Shown: piece after piece, positions 34,901-42,165 of the stretch
How positions within the stretch are numbered: the stretch's first letter is position 1
How the letters are laid out: each line of letters starts with the position of its first letter
Source: Actinomadura physcomitrii
GTDB taxonomy: Bacteria > Actinomycetota > Actinomycetes > Streptosporangiales > Streptosporangiaceae
Assembly (NCBI RefSeq): GCF_008923205.2
Contig: NZ_WBMS02000013.1
Span: 124,001 to 188,000 of the forward strand
Length of the DNA stretch: 64,000 bases
Direction: 5' to 3'
Position numbers and translations under genes: made by a program
The notes under the pieces: model-generated
Seen by the model: the letters and a program-made list of their open reading frames with translations, nothing else
Told to the model about the DNA's origin: nothing
Database searches by the model: none

Positions 34901-36870
34901 TGCCAAAACTCCTGCCTTGTCGGGGCATTTCGCCAGGCGATGGCTAGCCGGTAGTCCAAACTGGGCCGCAGGAGCAGGGCCAGGTTAGGGTCGGCGTCTA
35001 ATTTCTCCGCAAGGCTCTCTGCGTGGGAGGTGTCGCCGAGCGCCAAAATCCCGGCCGCGAAGTCAAAAAGTACTGGATGGCTGAATGCGATCGGCGGCTG
35101 CGGCAGACCGACCCCCTGTGGCAAGTCACGAAGAACGCCGTCGCTCACCAATCCCTGCAGAGCATCGGCATCGGCATGAGGCAGGTAGGTTACCTGCTGT
35201 CGGCGATCAGCGATCATCTGTGCAACCACCTGAGTGAGTGTCGAGGCTCGTTCCCACGGATTCCTGCCACCTTCGACTACCCGCACTCGCCAGTATTGGT
35301 CGAGCAAGTCAAGTCGGCTGCGAATGTTGCCGGGCTCAAGGAGGCCGCCGTCAGCCAGCAATTGCGAGGCGATCTCCAGATTGAGCGGGTTGCTCAAGAG
35401 TTGCTGCATTTTGCTTCCGGCGGCTCGGAGGAGGTCGGCAAGCGCAGGGCTTTCTTGTAGAAGGCTCTCCATCTCCCCTGGCAGCAGGTCCTCGATCAGA
35501 AGGTGGCGGACGTTCTGAAGCGAGGAATCAGAATGAGCGGGGTCGACAGGCGCGCCGCGGAACATCGCACGCCATTTGTGGCCGTTGCGCAGGTCGAAAC
35601 GTCGGACAGTGGCAACGATCTCCCAGCGGCTTCCTGCAAGCTGCTTGGCGAGCGTTGGCAGCCACTTCGAGGCATTCTCCCCACGGGTCTGGTCCAGGCC
35701 ATCCAGCAGTAGCTTGCCGGGATGAGTGCCAGGCCAGCCGAGCAAGATGTCCTTGAGGTCGTGCTCGAGGTTCAACTCCGTGCGGGTTTCGCCGACGGAA
35801 GCTCTCAGTTGCTCAGCGCTCAGAAGTACGACGTCGTTTCCCTGATCGATCAGGTCGGCGGCCAGTTGGCAGAGGAGCGCGGTCTTGCCTGTACCAGGCT
35901 CACCGGTCAGCGCGAAGCTACCATCCGCATCGTGTAGGGTCGGCCCCACTTCTCGCTCAAGCGTCAGGCCCCCTTCGGGAGTCGTGAGGGTGAGGGCACT
36001 CCCGAGCACCGCGATGTTGGTTCTTGTGGACTGCCGTAGGCGAGCGATATCCCCTCGCAACCGGGTCACCGGCCTGAGGCGGAAGGGGCGTTTTTCAAGC
36101 TCGGCAACTAGCGCTTCGCGGTCAAGCCATCTTTGGCTCTCACTGAGTTCGTGGCCGATTGAGACCAGCGCCTCCCAGAGGTCGCGCGCCTGGTCCTGGT
36201 CGACCAGCATGTCGCTGAGCATCACCTGAACCCGTTGATATTCCGGCCCATCGTCGCGCAGGTTCAGGGCATGGACAACGAGGGGGCTGAGGAGTCGCCG
36301 CAGGGCAGCGTCATCGGCTGGGTTGCCCTCGCGTTCCTCCCACAGCCGGCGAAGATGGGTGAGAAGCACCCTGAGGGCCTCACGCTCAGGTCCGTTGGTG
36401 GCAGCTTCCTCTAGAGGAACCGCCTCAAGATGGGTACGTAGACGATCCGTCACTCTAGCCAGGTGATCCCTGACGGTTGCCGGCGTGCGCTCATCACCCA
36501 GCAAGAGCACCCTGTCGAGATCCCGGTCGAGGGACCGCGGAATGTGCTGGTTCGGCGGTGAGCTAGGAACCTCGCCGATCACGGCGTCCACGAGTTGCCG
36601 AAGCGCCTCCGCTAGCGCGCCATCTTCAGCCCCGGTGAGCTGCAGCCTCTTCTTCGCTTGGACCATCAGCCAACCGCCCGTATCTGTGACGGCGCCGACA
36701 TCGTCAACGGGCCGCGCGGTTTGACTGCCAACGCCGACTATGCGGTGGCCGGAAGCCCAGCCAGGCAGTGGATCCTCAGTCAATAGGTGCGCCGCGAACC
36801 AGGCCAGGCAGCGATCCTCATGCCCGACACCTCCTGAGGCTCCGGCCCCACCTGTCGATGACCGTGTCAT
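31945..36870 (-). CDS. PD-(D/E)XK nuclease-like / STAND (NACHT-like) ATPase / helical-repeat protein; candidate anti-phage effector
   Basis: 1641 aa. Residues about 14-80 look like a restriction-endonuclease fold: helix GVGHEDRCLAWFAAHLL, then VDDVGAVTDTGGWLMVQAKK, a D-Xn-QxK active-site pattern (D57, Q71, K73) as in Mrr/dsDNA-nuclease domains. A helical linker leads to a P-loop ATPase with Walker A TGEPGTGKTALL (322-333) and Walker B KLLLDGLDQ (386-394), and a sensor-like VATVRRF stretch. The remaining 1100 residues are helical repeats. This order (nuclease, STAND ATPase, long repeat sensor) is that of Avs/bNACHT-type antiviral proteins. Start ATG 36870 has GGAGG about ten bases upstream; an ATG at 36975 is less likely. 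The gene is markedly less G+C-rich than the ICE backbone, a sign of separate acquisition. The defence role is inference. Confidence 0.72.
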   Translation of the reverse strand: MTRSSTGGAGASGGVGHEDRCLAWFAAHLLTEDPLPGWASGHRIVGVGSQTARPVDDVGAVTDTGGWLMVQAKKRLQLTGAEDGALAEALRQLVDAVIGEVPSSPPNQHIPRSLDRDLDRVLLLGDERTPATVRDHLARVTDRLRTHLEAVPLEEAATNGPEREALRVLLTHLRRLWEEREGNPADDAALRRLLSPLVVHALNLRDDGPEYQRVQVMLSDMLVDQDQARDLWEALVSIGHELSESQRWLDREALVAELEKRPFRLRPVTRLRGDIARLRQSTRTNIAVLGSALTLTTPEGGLTLEREVGPTLHDADGSFALTGEPGTGKTALLCQLAADLIDQGNDVVLLSAEQLRASVGETRTELNLEHDLKDILLGWPGTHPGKLLLDGLDQTRGENASKWLPTLAKQLAGSRWEIVATVRRFDLRNGHKWRAMFRGAPVDPAHSDSSLQNVRHLLIEDLLPGEMESLLQESPALADLLRAAGSKMQQLLSNPLNLEIASQLLADGGLLEPGNIRSRLDLLDQYWRVRVVEGGRNPWERASTLTQVVAQMIADRRQQVTYLPHADADALQGLVSDGVLRDLPQGVGLPQPPIAFSHPVLFDFAAGILALGDTSHAESLAEKLDADPNLALLLRPSLDYRLAIAWRNAPTRQEFWQLALRLNAETSGHHLAAAAAATACSRELRSPDELAHLAEACLGDNPAAGARENPENNARRMAFLVAAAIANSDSQASLFEAFSPFVEDLARAARATNDTSLALDAAQLLRRASGSKISWPGTEVRDHWIQVVVDCMTVALEDVDDPDRAQIGRMLAWPLARALSLDGTACERIAHMAISHEVLRAWGFEIARVLIECLPSIAKRNAALAVEIAAATWEYEEERDQVTRITESQILGLTSNLRQDLNHLRWSVCQQLPEVASVDLEAAVRMLIRIVEVPRMFQYDRSTDTGQRPRIRHGDTLRYAGGHSELGTAVDAVIALLQTRAEHVSSGLTNADKNSSADQQELRQVVELLISTLSHGEVWQRLLMQAANAESPALAHLLVPTLETGIFERGQTRGAAGLVTARLSAELDIAIHRRIEAAILSATSLEADEIDDTRKQEWQRNQRDVLLGALDPRKVTEPEALRHLEELASSDRDDRRLSCNHAGQDLVDDSMPSPPGGPRNGEDGAGGPSADVAEALRKTVAQDPATCRAGYEKLAESWPALLQQLLAHAPEANAEKDRFLLVRGARQLTHSALAQPGQPLGRDVLAVLQAALPSATNPPQEDEVEPGWRAWGATITSEAVSGVTTFASRPEWLAELHDELSAAVIPFLSSPNALYRMLSAESIPFLFGEEAALEGLEVRLNSERDSQVQAVLGSLLGRYRDAYPHEVDDILRRIATKPQWAIIAAASNGDKKISDDDSAEMIVELLTFMAAEYGTSYAHDTVQSWLSSPLENPCRAERLPAWLRRFLKPEDTNSSVSQQRTFALLELPLAAVEEAWAEENAAVTLDVERVNAAKVANSVVQNIYYASGANKSEQPQGQGVSPIQKAFAERAFPLLDGYSVVRHPSVTHHIIQTLDHISIYAPERALLVAVRAAKGDAHYAREPLGLGAVLQLIQRYLADHRELIVGSPRCMTAVRTLLETFVRQGWDEAIQFAERLEDMFR

Positions 36871-37191
36871 TGCTTCACGCCTCCCGTTTCCTCCGCCTAT
36901 CTTTGCGAAATCAGTCAGGCGATGGAGGCGATACGCGCGGGTAGGACCGAAATTGGTCAAGGACTGTGGCCGCAACCGCCATGGTTAGGCTGCCTCTTGA
37001 AACCCTTAGGACTTGCCTCACGAGAGAGATCGAGCTTGCATCCTGCGTGCCGCGATGGTAGCCGCCATGGCCACCATCGGAGCTGGAGGGCCAGGCATCC
37101 AGCATGCGCAACCGCGCGCAACGGAAGTTCCAGGACTGCCTGTGGCATCACTTGCGCTCCCCGGCTTGAAAGGGAGCGGCCTCCTAATGGG
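36871..37191. other. Intergenic region before the STAND gene
   Basis: About 320 bases between the PIN gene stop and the STAND gene start. Both lie on the minus strand, so this should hold the promoter of the STAND gene. I see no convincing open frame, repeat or RNA. Confidence 0.35.
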
Positions 37192-38154
37192 TCAGAGCAC
37201 CCCTTGCCATGGTGCCGCCTGCCGTCCGAATGACCAGCGATTGCGCTCAGACTGCACGAACTCCGGCCCGTTAGCGAGCGCTGCTCGCACTTCGCTGAGG
37301 CTGAGGGCAAGGGGATCTTGAAAGTGTTGTTGGGCTAGTTCGTGGATCTCTCGAGCTAACAGCGGTTGGCGCTCTCGGGCCAGCACGATTGCTATTTGCT
37401 GCTTCAGCGAAGGTTCGGCTGGTGGGGACAGCATCACTAGCCGAATTGCGCGAAGGCTCCGCTGCTCCAACTGTGTCGCCTGCTCGTACTCAGCGGCCAG
37501 TGCTTCAAAGAAGGTTGTCGCGTACTGTCCCACGCGTTTCCTGCGGGGAGGTTTCCGTAGAAAAAGCGTAGTTGCGGCAAGGAGCGAGCCGCCGAGTAGC
37601 CAGGGCGAGACCTCGATCCGCCGGGCTGCCACCTTGACGAGCCCCATCATTCCGATGAGAGGTAGGGCAACGACGCGACTTGTGGCGTCTCTTTTGGACT
37701 CGGCTTCTTGGAGATCGACGCCGGCACGGGCTACCTCGCGCCAGCGGCTAGGAGCTAATCCGGGTTTGCGCAGGTGCCGGTCCTCGGAGAACACAACGCA
37801 AGGTGCGATGAGCTTGGCGAGCTCTCCGGTCGGCACATCGTCGGGGTCCGTGATGGCCAATACTTGCGGATCATCCGAGGCCCCACCCTCGACGGTGACG
37901 AAGTGCAGTACCGGTAGGTACGCCCGTTCGAAGTGCTGGCGGAGGGCTTCGACCGAAGCCGAACTGGTCTGCGCAATCTTGGGAAGTCGCCGGTATACCT
38001 CGGCGTACACGTGGTCGGAGGCGTAGAGCAAGGCTGTTCCGGCGTCGGTCATGCGAAGCAAACGCGACCGCCATTGTGGACCATGCTCCACGTCGTTGCG
38101 GATGCTGCTGAGCAGGGCGCAGGTATCTACAATGCCGAGGAACCTTGGGTTCAT
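37192..38154 (-). CDS. Membrane-anchored PIN-domain nuclease with winged-helix C-terminus
   Basis: 320 aa from ATG 38154. PIN fold acidic residues are D10 (FLGIVDTCALL), E52 (HVYAEVYRRLPKI), D103/D106 or E111 (AITDPDDVPTGELAKL) and D125 (CVVFSEDRHLRK). Residues about 161-200 form a membrane hairpin or one helix (PWLLGGSLLAATTLFL). The C-terminal 60 residues (LLAREIHELAQQHFQDPLAL ... FVQSERNRWSFG) look like a HARE/winged-helix domain. PIN enzymes cut RNA. A longer start (38211 or 38295) is possible; I prefer 38154 because the PIN fold begins there. Adjacent to the STAND gene on the same strand, but an operon link is uncertain given the 320-base gap. Confidence 0.7.
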   Translation of the reverse strand: MNPRFLGIVDTCALLSSIRNDVEHGPQWRSRLLRMTDAGTALLYASDHVYAEVYRRLPKIAQTSSASVEALRQHFERAYLPVLHFVTVEGGASDDPQVLAITDPDDVPTGELAKLIAPCVVFSEDRHLRKPGLAPSRWREVARAGVDLQEAESKRDATSRVVALPLIGMMGLVKVAARRIEVSPWLLGGSLLAATTLFLRKPPRRKRVGQYATTFFEALAAEYEQATQLEQRSLRAIRLVMLSPPAEPSLKQQIAIVLARERQPLLAREIHELAQQHFQDPLALSLSEVRAALANGPEFVQSERNRWSFGRQAAPWQGVL

Positions 38155-38441
38155 GCTGCCATAGGGGTCGAGGTGGGCCGGGCTCGGCAACCCTGTGGAC
38201 AGACTCTCCATACGGTCACGGTAGCGGCCACCAGCGACAGTCTCCACGGGGTTTGGCACCACGACCACTCCGGACAGCGAGAGACGTCCGCTCATGCCGC
38301 TGCTCGCACGCGCCGAGGTTCACCGACGATGGTCAACGATCGATGAGTTCGACGGTCACGGTTGCGACGGACCGGCGCCGAGGCCTTTGGTGGTATGGGT
38401 GGCGCGCAGTCGATCTTGAAAGGGTGGTTCGATCGCTGGCT

Positions 38442-39116
38442 ATGGGACCTCGTGTGGTGGCGGTGGACATCGGATCGGTGAAGTCGCCGTCGAAGTTCGC
38501 ATGGGCGGCGTTCGACGTTCCGATTCAGGACACGATCGCCGAAGGCAGGGACCCCAACAGCGCGATGGAACGCATGGCAGCCGGATTCGCAGACAACCGG
38601 CGTGCGGTGCTGCTCCTTGAGTCGCCGAGGTCGGTCCCGGTTCCGGACGCCGACGACACCCGTTGGCGTTGGTTGGGCAAGGCCCGGGAGGGTGAAGGTA
38701 ACCGACCATGGTCGGCAGGCACAGGCGCCGGCGTGCTCGCCACCGGCCTGGCCCAGGCGGGGTGGATACTGAGTCGCTTGGCAGCGGTGACACCCGATCT
38801 GATGGTGACGACGCAACCCGACCAGCGGCAGGCGGGCAGGGCTCGGCTTCTGCTCGCTGAGGCGCTCGTCTCGGGCGCCGGAAGGCCTGTTCCGGTCGCG
38901 GCCGGACAGCATGCCGCGGATGCGAGCGCGGCCGGGCGTGCCATGGTCGAGCGTCTGCGATGGCGGCCCGCTGGCTTCGGCGTGCGTTGCGCTCCGCATA
39001 AACCCATGAATCTCCTTGCAGCCACGGCACTATGGGCAGAGCTCGCCCTCAACCCGGACAAACTCCACAACGACGTGCTGGTCGTACGCGTCAAACCGGT
39101 ACCCGTACAGCCGTGA
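38442..39116 (+). CDS. RNase-H-fold protein, unknown
   Basis: 224 aa. It opens with VVAVDIGSVKSPSKFAWAAF, then AVLLLESPRSVPVPDADD and, near the end, GQHAADASAAGRAMVERLRW: a D ... E ... D pattern in RNase-H-like order. RPWSAGTGAGVLATGLAQAG lies between. Could be a nuclease or resolvase-like enzyme; family not recognised. ATG 38442 is taken because the fold starts there; an in-frame ATG at 38343 would add 33 residues. Lies divergently beside the PIN gene. Confidence 0.6.
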   Translation: MGPRVVAVDIGSVKSPSKFAWAAFDVPIQDTIAEGRDPNSAMERMAAGFADNRRAVLLLESPRSVPVPDADDTRWRWLGKAREGEGNRPWSAGTGAGVLATGLAQAGWILSRLAAVTPDLMVTTQPDQRQAGRARLLLAEALVSGAGRPVPVAAGQHAADASAAGRAMVERLRWRPAGFGVRCAPHKPMNLLAATALWAELALNPDKLHNDVLVVRVKPVPVQP

Positions 39117-39196
39117 GCCGTGCACGCTCATGCCGCGCACAGCGTCGGCTGGCCCCTCAAGCGGACTCGTGCGCTTGTGATACCCGGCGGTTTCGG

Positions 39197-40159
39197 TCAG
39201 TCGGCTGTGGCGAGGCATCCGTGTTCTGTGGGCAGTCCTCCGCATCGCTGGGCCCAGTCGCGGAGGTCGGCGGCGAAGCGGGTCGACAACCGGTCGAGGT
39301 AGCCGTCCGGGTTTTCGTTCCTGCTTCGAGCGGCCTCTCGCAACTCGTTGAGCATGACTTGTTGGGTGCCCTGCATGAAGTCCTTGTAGCCGAGATCGTT
39401 GAGCCTGCTGATCAGTGAGTCGATGAGCTTGCCGATGCAGCCCCGTACACGGTCGTCGGGATCGTCGCGCCAGATGCCGTAGAGGCGGACGGCGACCGCG
39501 CGCAGGGCGCTCTCATTGGTCGGTCCGGCGAGTGTCATGTTTACCAGTGCCTCGACCAGCAGCAGCTTGGCCCGTGGGCTGAGTTTAGGCACCCAGCAGC
39601 CCTCTACTGCGCTCGGCCAGTGCAGGGACTGACAGGGATTGAGGCGGGTCGAGTGGCGGCACAGCAGCTCGGCGGCGATGAGCTGCGCGTTGGACGATGG
39701 CGAGCGGAGTGCCGCATCGATGACGAGCACGGCGGTCTCATGGGACACACGCGGATTCTCGGATGACCACAGGTCGACCAGCAGAGTCACGGCGAGATCG
39801 GCGTTGTCGAGCTTGGTGAGCGCCAGGAGCCCGGAGGCCAGCGCGGCCGGGTCGGAGGAGCTCCCGTCGGCGGGGGCGATCAGCTGCCCCGCGCGCATCG
39901 CAGAGTCCAATCTGAGCTGACGGCTCTGTTCGGCCTTTTCCGTCTGCAGCCGGTGCTCGGTCTGGCGGTTCACCATGAACCCGATCAGCGTCACCGACGC
40001 GGTCACCAGAACGCCGACAAACGTGAGCACGGCTGCAAGCCGCGCCGCCTCCCCATCCCCCAGGTGGAGCGGCCCAAGCAGCAGACCTGCGGGTAGGACG
40101 CACATCACCAACAGCACGGCGGCCGCGAACAAGACGAGTTTCCTGTCGTCCTGGCTCAT
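39197..40159 (-). CDS. Membrane-anchored helical-repeat protein
   Basis: 320 aa. Two N-terminal membrane helices (LVLFAAAVLLVMCVLPAGLL; LAAVLTFVGVLVTASVTLIG), a short coiled coil (RQTEHRLQTEKAEQSRQL) and about 200 residues of helical repeats (LIAAELLCRHSTRL, AKLLLVEALVNMTLAG). ATG 40159 has GAGGAG six bases upstream. No enzyme motif. Sits in the same gene group as the PIN and RNase-H genes; function unknown. Confidence 0.65.
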   Translation of the reverse strand: MSQDDRKLVLFAAAVLLVMCVLPAGLLLGPLHLGDGEAARLAAVLTFVGVLVTASVTLIGFMVNRQTEHRLQTEKAEQSRQLRLDSAMRAGQLIAPADGSSSDPAALASGLLALTKLDNADLAVTLLVDLWSSENPRVSHETAVLVIDAALRSPSSNAQLIAAELLCRHSTRLNPCQSLHWPSAVEGCWVPKLSPRAKLLLVEALVNMTLAGPTNESALRAVAVRLYGIWRDDPDDRVRGCIGKLIDSLISRLNDLGYKDFMQGTQQVMLNELREAARSRNENPDGYLDRLSTRFAADLRDWAQRCGGLPTEHGCLATAD

Positions 40160-40328
40160 GCTGTCTCCTCGCGATCCGGGGGACCATCGTGGCGTGTCGC
40201 TCATGGAGACGGCCACGTTCAGACCTCAACCGGACACATCGCGTCTCCTGCCGAGATGGAGGTCGGCGGCGGTCCTTGTGGCCTCTCCTGTGTACATCCG
40301 AAGAAGATTGCAGAAGGGGAAGGGGGCG

Positions 40329-40718
40329 TTGAAGGGACCGGTGCTGTTCAGGCGGAAGATCCTTGAGAGGATCGCGGGCGGGCGGATCGACTGGGTGTTC
40401 CGGGGTGGGCCGAGCCCCGGAGCCGCGCGGGGAGCACCCAGCGCACCTGGGCGGGGATCGTCATCATCGACTCGGTCATGGCTGTCACGCCCAAGGAGAT
40501 CACCGAGGAGGACGCCCTCCGTTCGAGCTTCCAAGACCGCGCGGCACTTCTCACTGCGCTGTCCAAGAGTCGGAAGGAGGGCGGTTACCACCGTGTCATG
40601 CTCCATCTGGGCGGTCTCAACACCCCATCAGAGCAGGCCGGAAACGCCGACCTGACCGAATCTGGAATTGGCCGACCTCAAAGCCGCCCTGGACGCCATC
40701 GGCGCCCGAGCCCGGTGA
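40329..40718 (+). pseudogene. ASCH-domain-like gene with two frameshifts
   Basis: Frame 1 gives VLFRRKILERIAGGRIDWVF from a TTG at 40329 (GGGGAAGGGGG upstream). After a missing base at about 40403 the next frame gives RSRAGSTQRTWAGIVIIDSV, then EEDALRSSFQDRAALLTALS. A second shift near 40660 gives NLELADLKAALDAIGARAR and TGA at 40718. Pieced together, this is a complete ~130-aa ASCH-type protein of the actinobacterial group (FRxW..., A-G-T-x-R, DRAALL). Two separate breaks suggest real decay. Confidence 0.6.
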
Positions 40719-40972
40719 CCGCGCTGGTCTTCATCGCGTACCTACTGGCGATCGGCCGATCGGCCCGCAGATCGTCGGTGCCGAGTAGCGACCGGCCCAG
40801 TGTCCCTGGTCAGCCTGAGCCCGGGAGGGCACCGGCGCCAGCGAACAGTGCGGCGTTTGTGGGGGTTGGCAGCCACAAAGGGCGGCGTTCCTTGATGACG
40901 TGCCCTGTCAGTCTCCCCGGCGCGCTGGTGATGCTGCGTCTGCGCAAGAGCCGTCCGTCATCGCTGACGTCT

Positions 40973-41263
40973 TCACGCATAGGGCGCTCGTCGCTGTGTG
41001 TGCCTGTGCCGGCCTGCAGCCGGAGGCGGGTACCGGTGCGTCGCCGCTGGAGGACGCGGGTAACGGCGGGGCCACCTGATCGCGGTGATCAGTGCGATCG
41101 GCCAACCGAAGACGGTGGCGCAGCAGATCACGTTGAGCAGGATGAGGTAGCTGATGTCGTCCGCGCCGCGGGCGATCGCGATCAGGGTGGGCAGCGCTGA
41201 GACGAACACGAGGATGCCGATCAGCGCGAGCCAGAAGAACGGGCTGTTCTCGATGGCGGTCAT
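40973..41263 (-). CDS. Small membrane protein, superinfection-immunity-like
   Basis: 96 aa. Two membrane helices (FFWLALIGILVFVSALPTLI; YLILLNVICCATVFGWPIAL) followed by a basic tail (WPRRYPRPP). The helix-N-x-(C/G)-GW-x-x-A pattern recalls the superinfection-immunity family (PF14373). Last gene of the minus-strand primase operon, 14 bases after the previous stop. Confidence 0.6.
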   Translation of the reverse strand: MTAIENSPFFWLALIGILVFVSALPTLIAIARGADDISYLILLNVICCATVFGWPIALITAIRWPRRYPRPPAATHRYPPPAAGRHRHTQRRAPYA

Positions 41264-41277
41264 GTCTCGTCCTTCGG

Positions 41278-42165
41278 TCAGAGGTTGCGTCGGCGGTTCC
41301 GGTCGGGAGCCTGCGTGGTAGGCCGGTGGGCGGCTGCTGTTTCGAAGGGGCGGCTCGCGCTCATCTCCAGTGCCTCGTCGATCGAGAGCGGGAAGTCTTC
41401 GGCCGCTCGTTCCACGTCCGCTCCCCTGCCGGGGTGGGTCTGCCGGGTCATCGGGACGGCTTTGGCGATGATGTCTTCGGGCAGATTGGTGGTGATTTCC
41501 AGGACCGTGCGCAGCTCCTCAGGGTTGGGTGTGCGCCCGTCGCTCTGGAACCTGGCTCTGAGCTGGTCTGCTAGTTGGGTCGCGCGCTGCTCCTGGCGGG
41601 CCCGTTCCCATTCACCGCGGTCAGGGCCGTGGAGCCGCGTCGTCCACTCTGCGCCGGTGCCTTCCGAGAGTTCTTCGCGGCGGGGCGCTGGGTCCCCAGT
41701 GCGGACGTTGGGGTCGCGGCTGAAGAAGGGGGCGGCCAGCGTCATGGCTTCGAGCGGTTGCCTGCCTTCACCGCGGTGCCGATCGTAGTGGCTCACCGCG
41801 TGCGGGTGCAGGTCGCGGAGGCGCTCCTCGCACTTGCCGAGGGCACGGGCCGCGGACTCGTTGGTCGGGGCGTAGGGCACTGCGGCGCCCCATACTTCCG
41901 CGACATCCAGTAGCTTCGCATCGCGAAGCCACTTGCGGTCGTGGGCGCGCGACCAGCGTGCTCGGGCCTCGGCCGATGCCGTCCGCTCAGCGTGCTCTTC
42001 GGCTCGACGGACGGCTTCGTCCTGGACCCGCCGGACGAGTTCTAACCGATGCCTTCGATGTGCGAGGGCCTGTTGTGCCCCGACCACGACGGAGACGATC
42101 TGGACGAGTCGTTGCCCGCCGTGCTGGAGTCCTTCTGCGATCGGGTCAGGGTGCTGCTGGTTCAT
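41278..42165 (-). CDS. Hypothetical ICE protein with coiled coil
   Basis: 295 aa, hydrophilic, rich in Arg/Glu; about residues 37-75 a coiled coil (ELVRRVQDEAVRRAEEHAER). The start overlaps the primase stop (ATGA), so it is co-translated with it. No recognised domain; maybe a replication or mobilization accessory protein. Confidence 0.6.
   Translation of the reverse strand: MNQQHPDPIAEGLQHGGQRLVQIVSVVVGAQQALAHRRHRLELVRRVQDEAVRRAEEHAERTASAEARARWSRAHDRKWLRDAKLLDVAEVWGAAVPYAPTNESAARALGKCEERLRDLHPHAVSHYDRHRGEGRQPLEAMTLAAPFFSRDPNVRTGDPAPRREELSEGTGAEWTTRLHGPDRGEWERARQEQRATQLADQLRARFQSDGRTPNPEELRTVLEITTNLPEDIIAKAVPMTRQTHPGRGADVERAAEDFPLSIDEALEMSASRPFETAAAHRPTTQAPDRNRRRNL

Noticed and set aside
38292..38999. 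Minus-strand frames opposite the RNase-H-like gene
   Set aside because: Arg/Pro/Ser-rich antisense; the plus strand has the conserved-looking acidic motifs.
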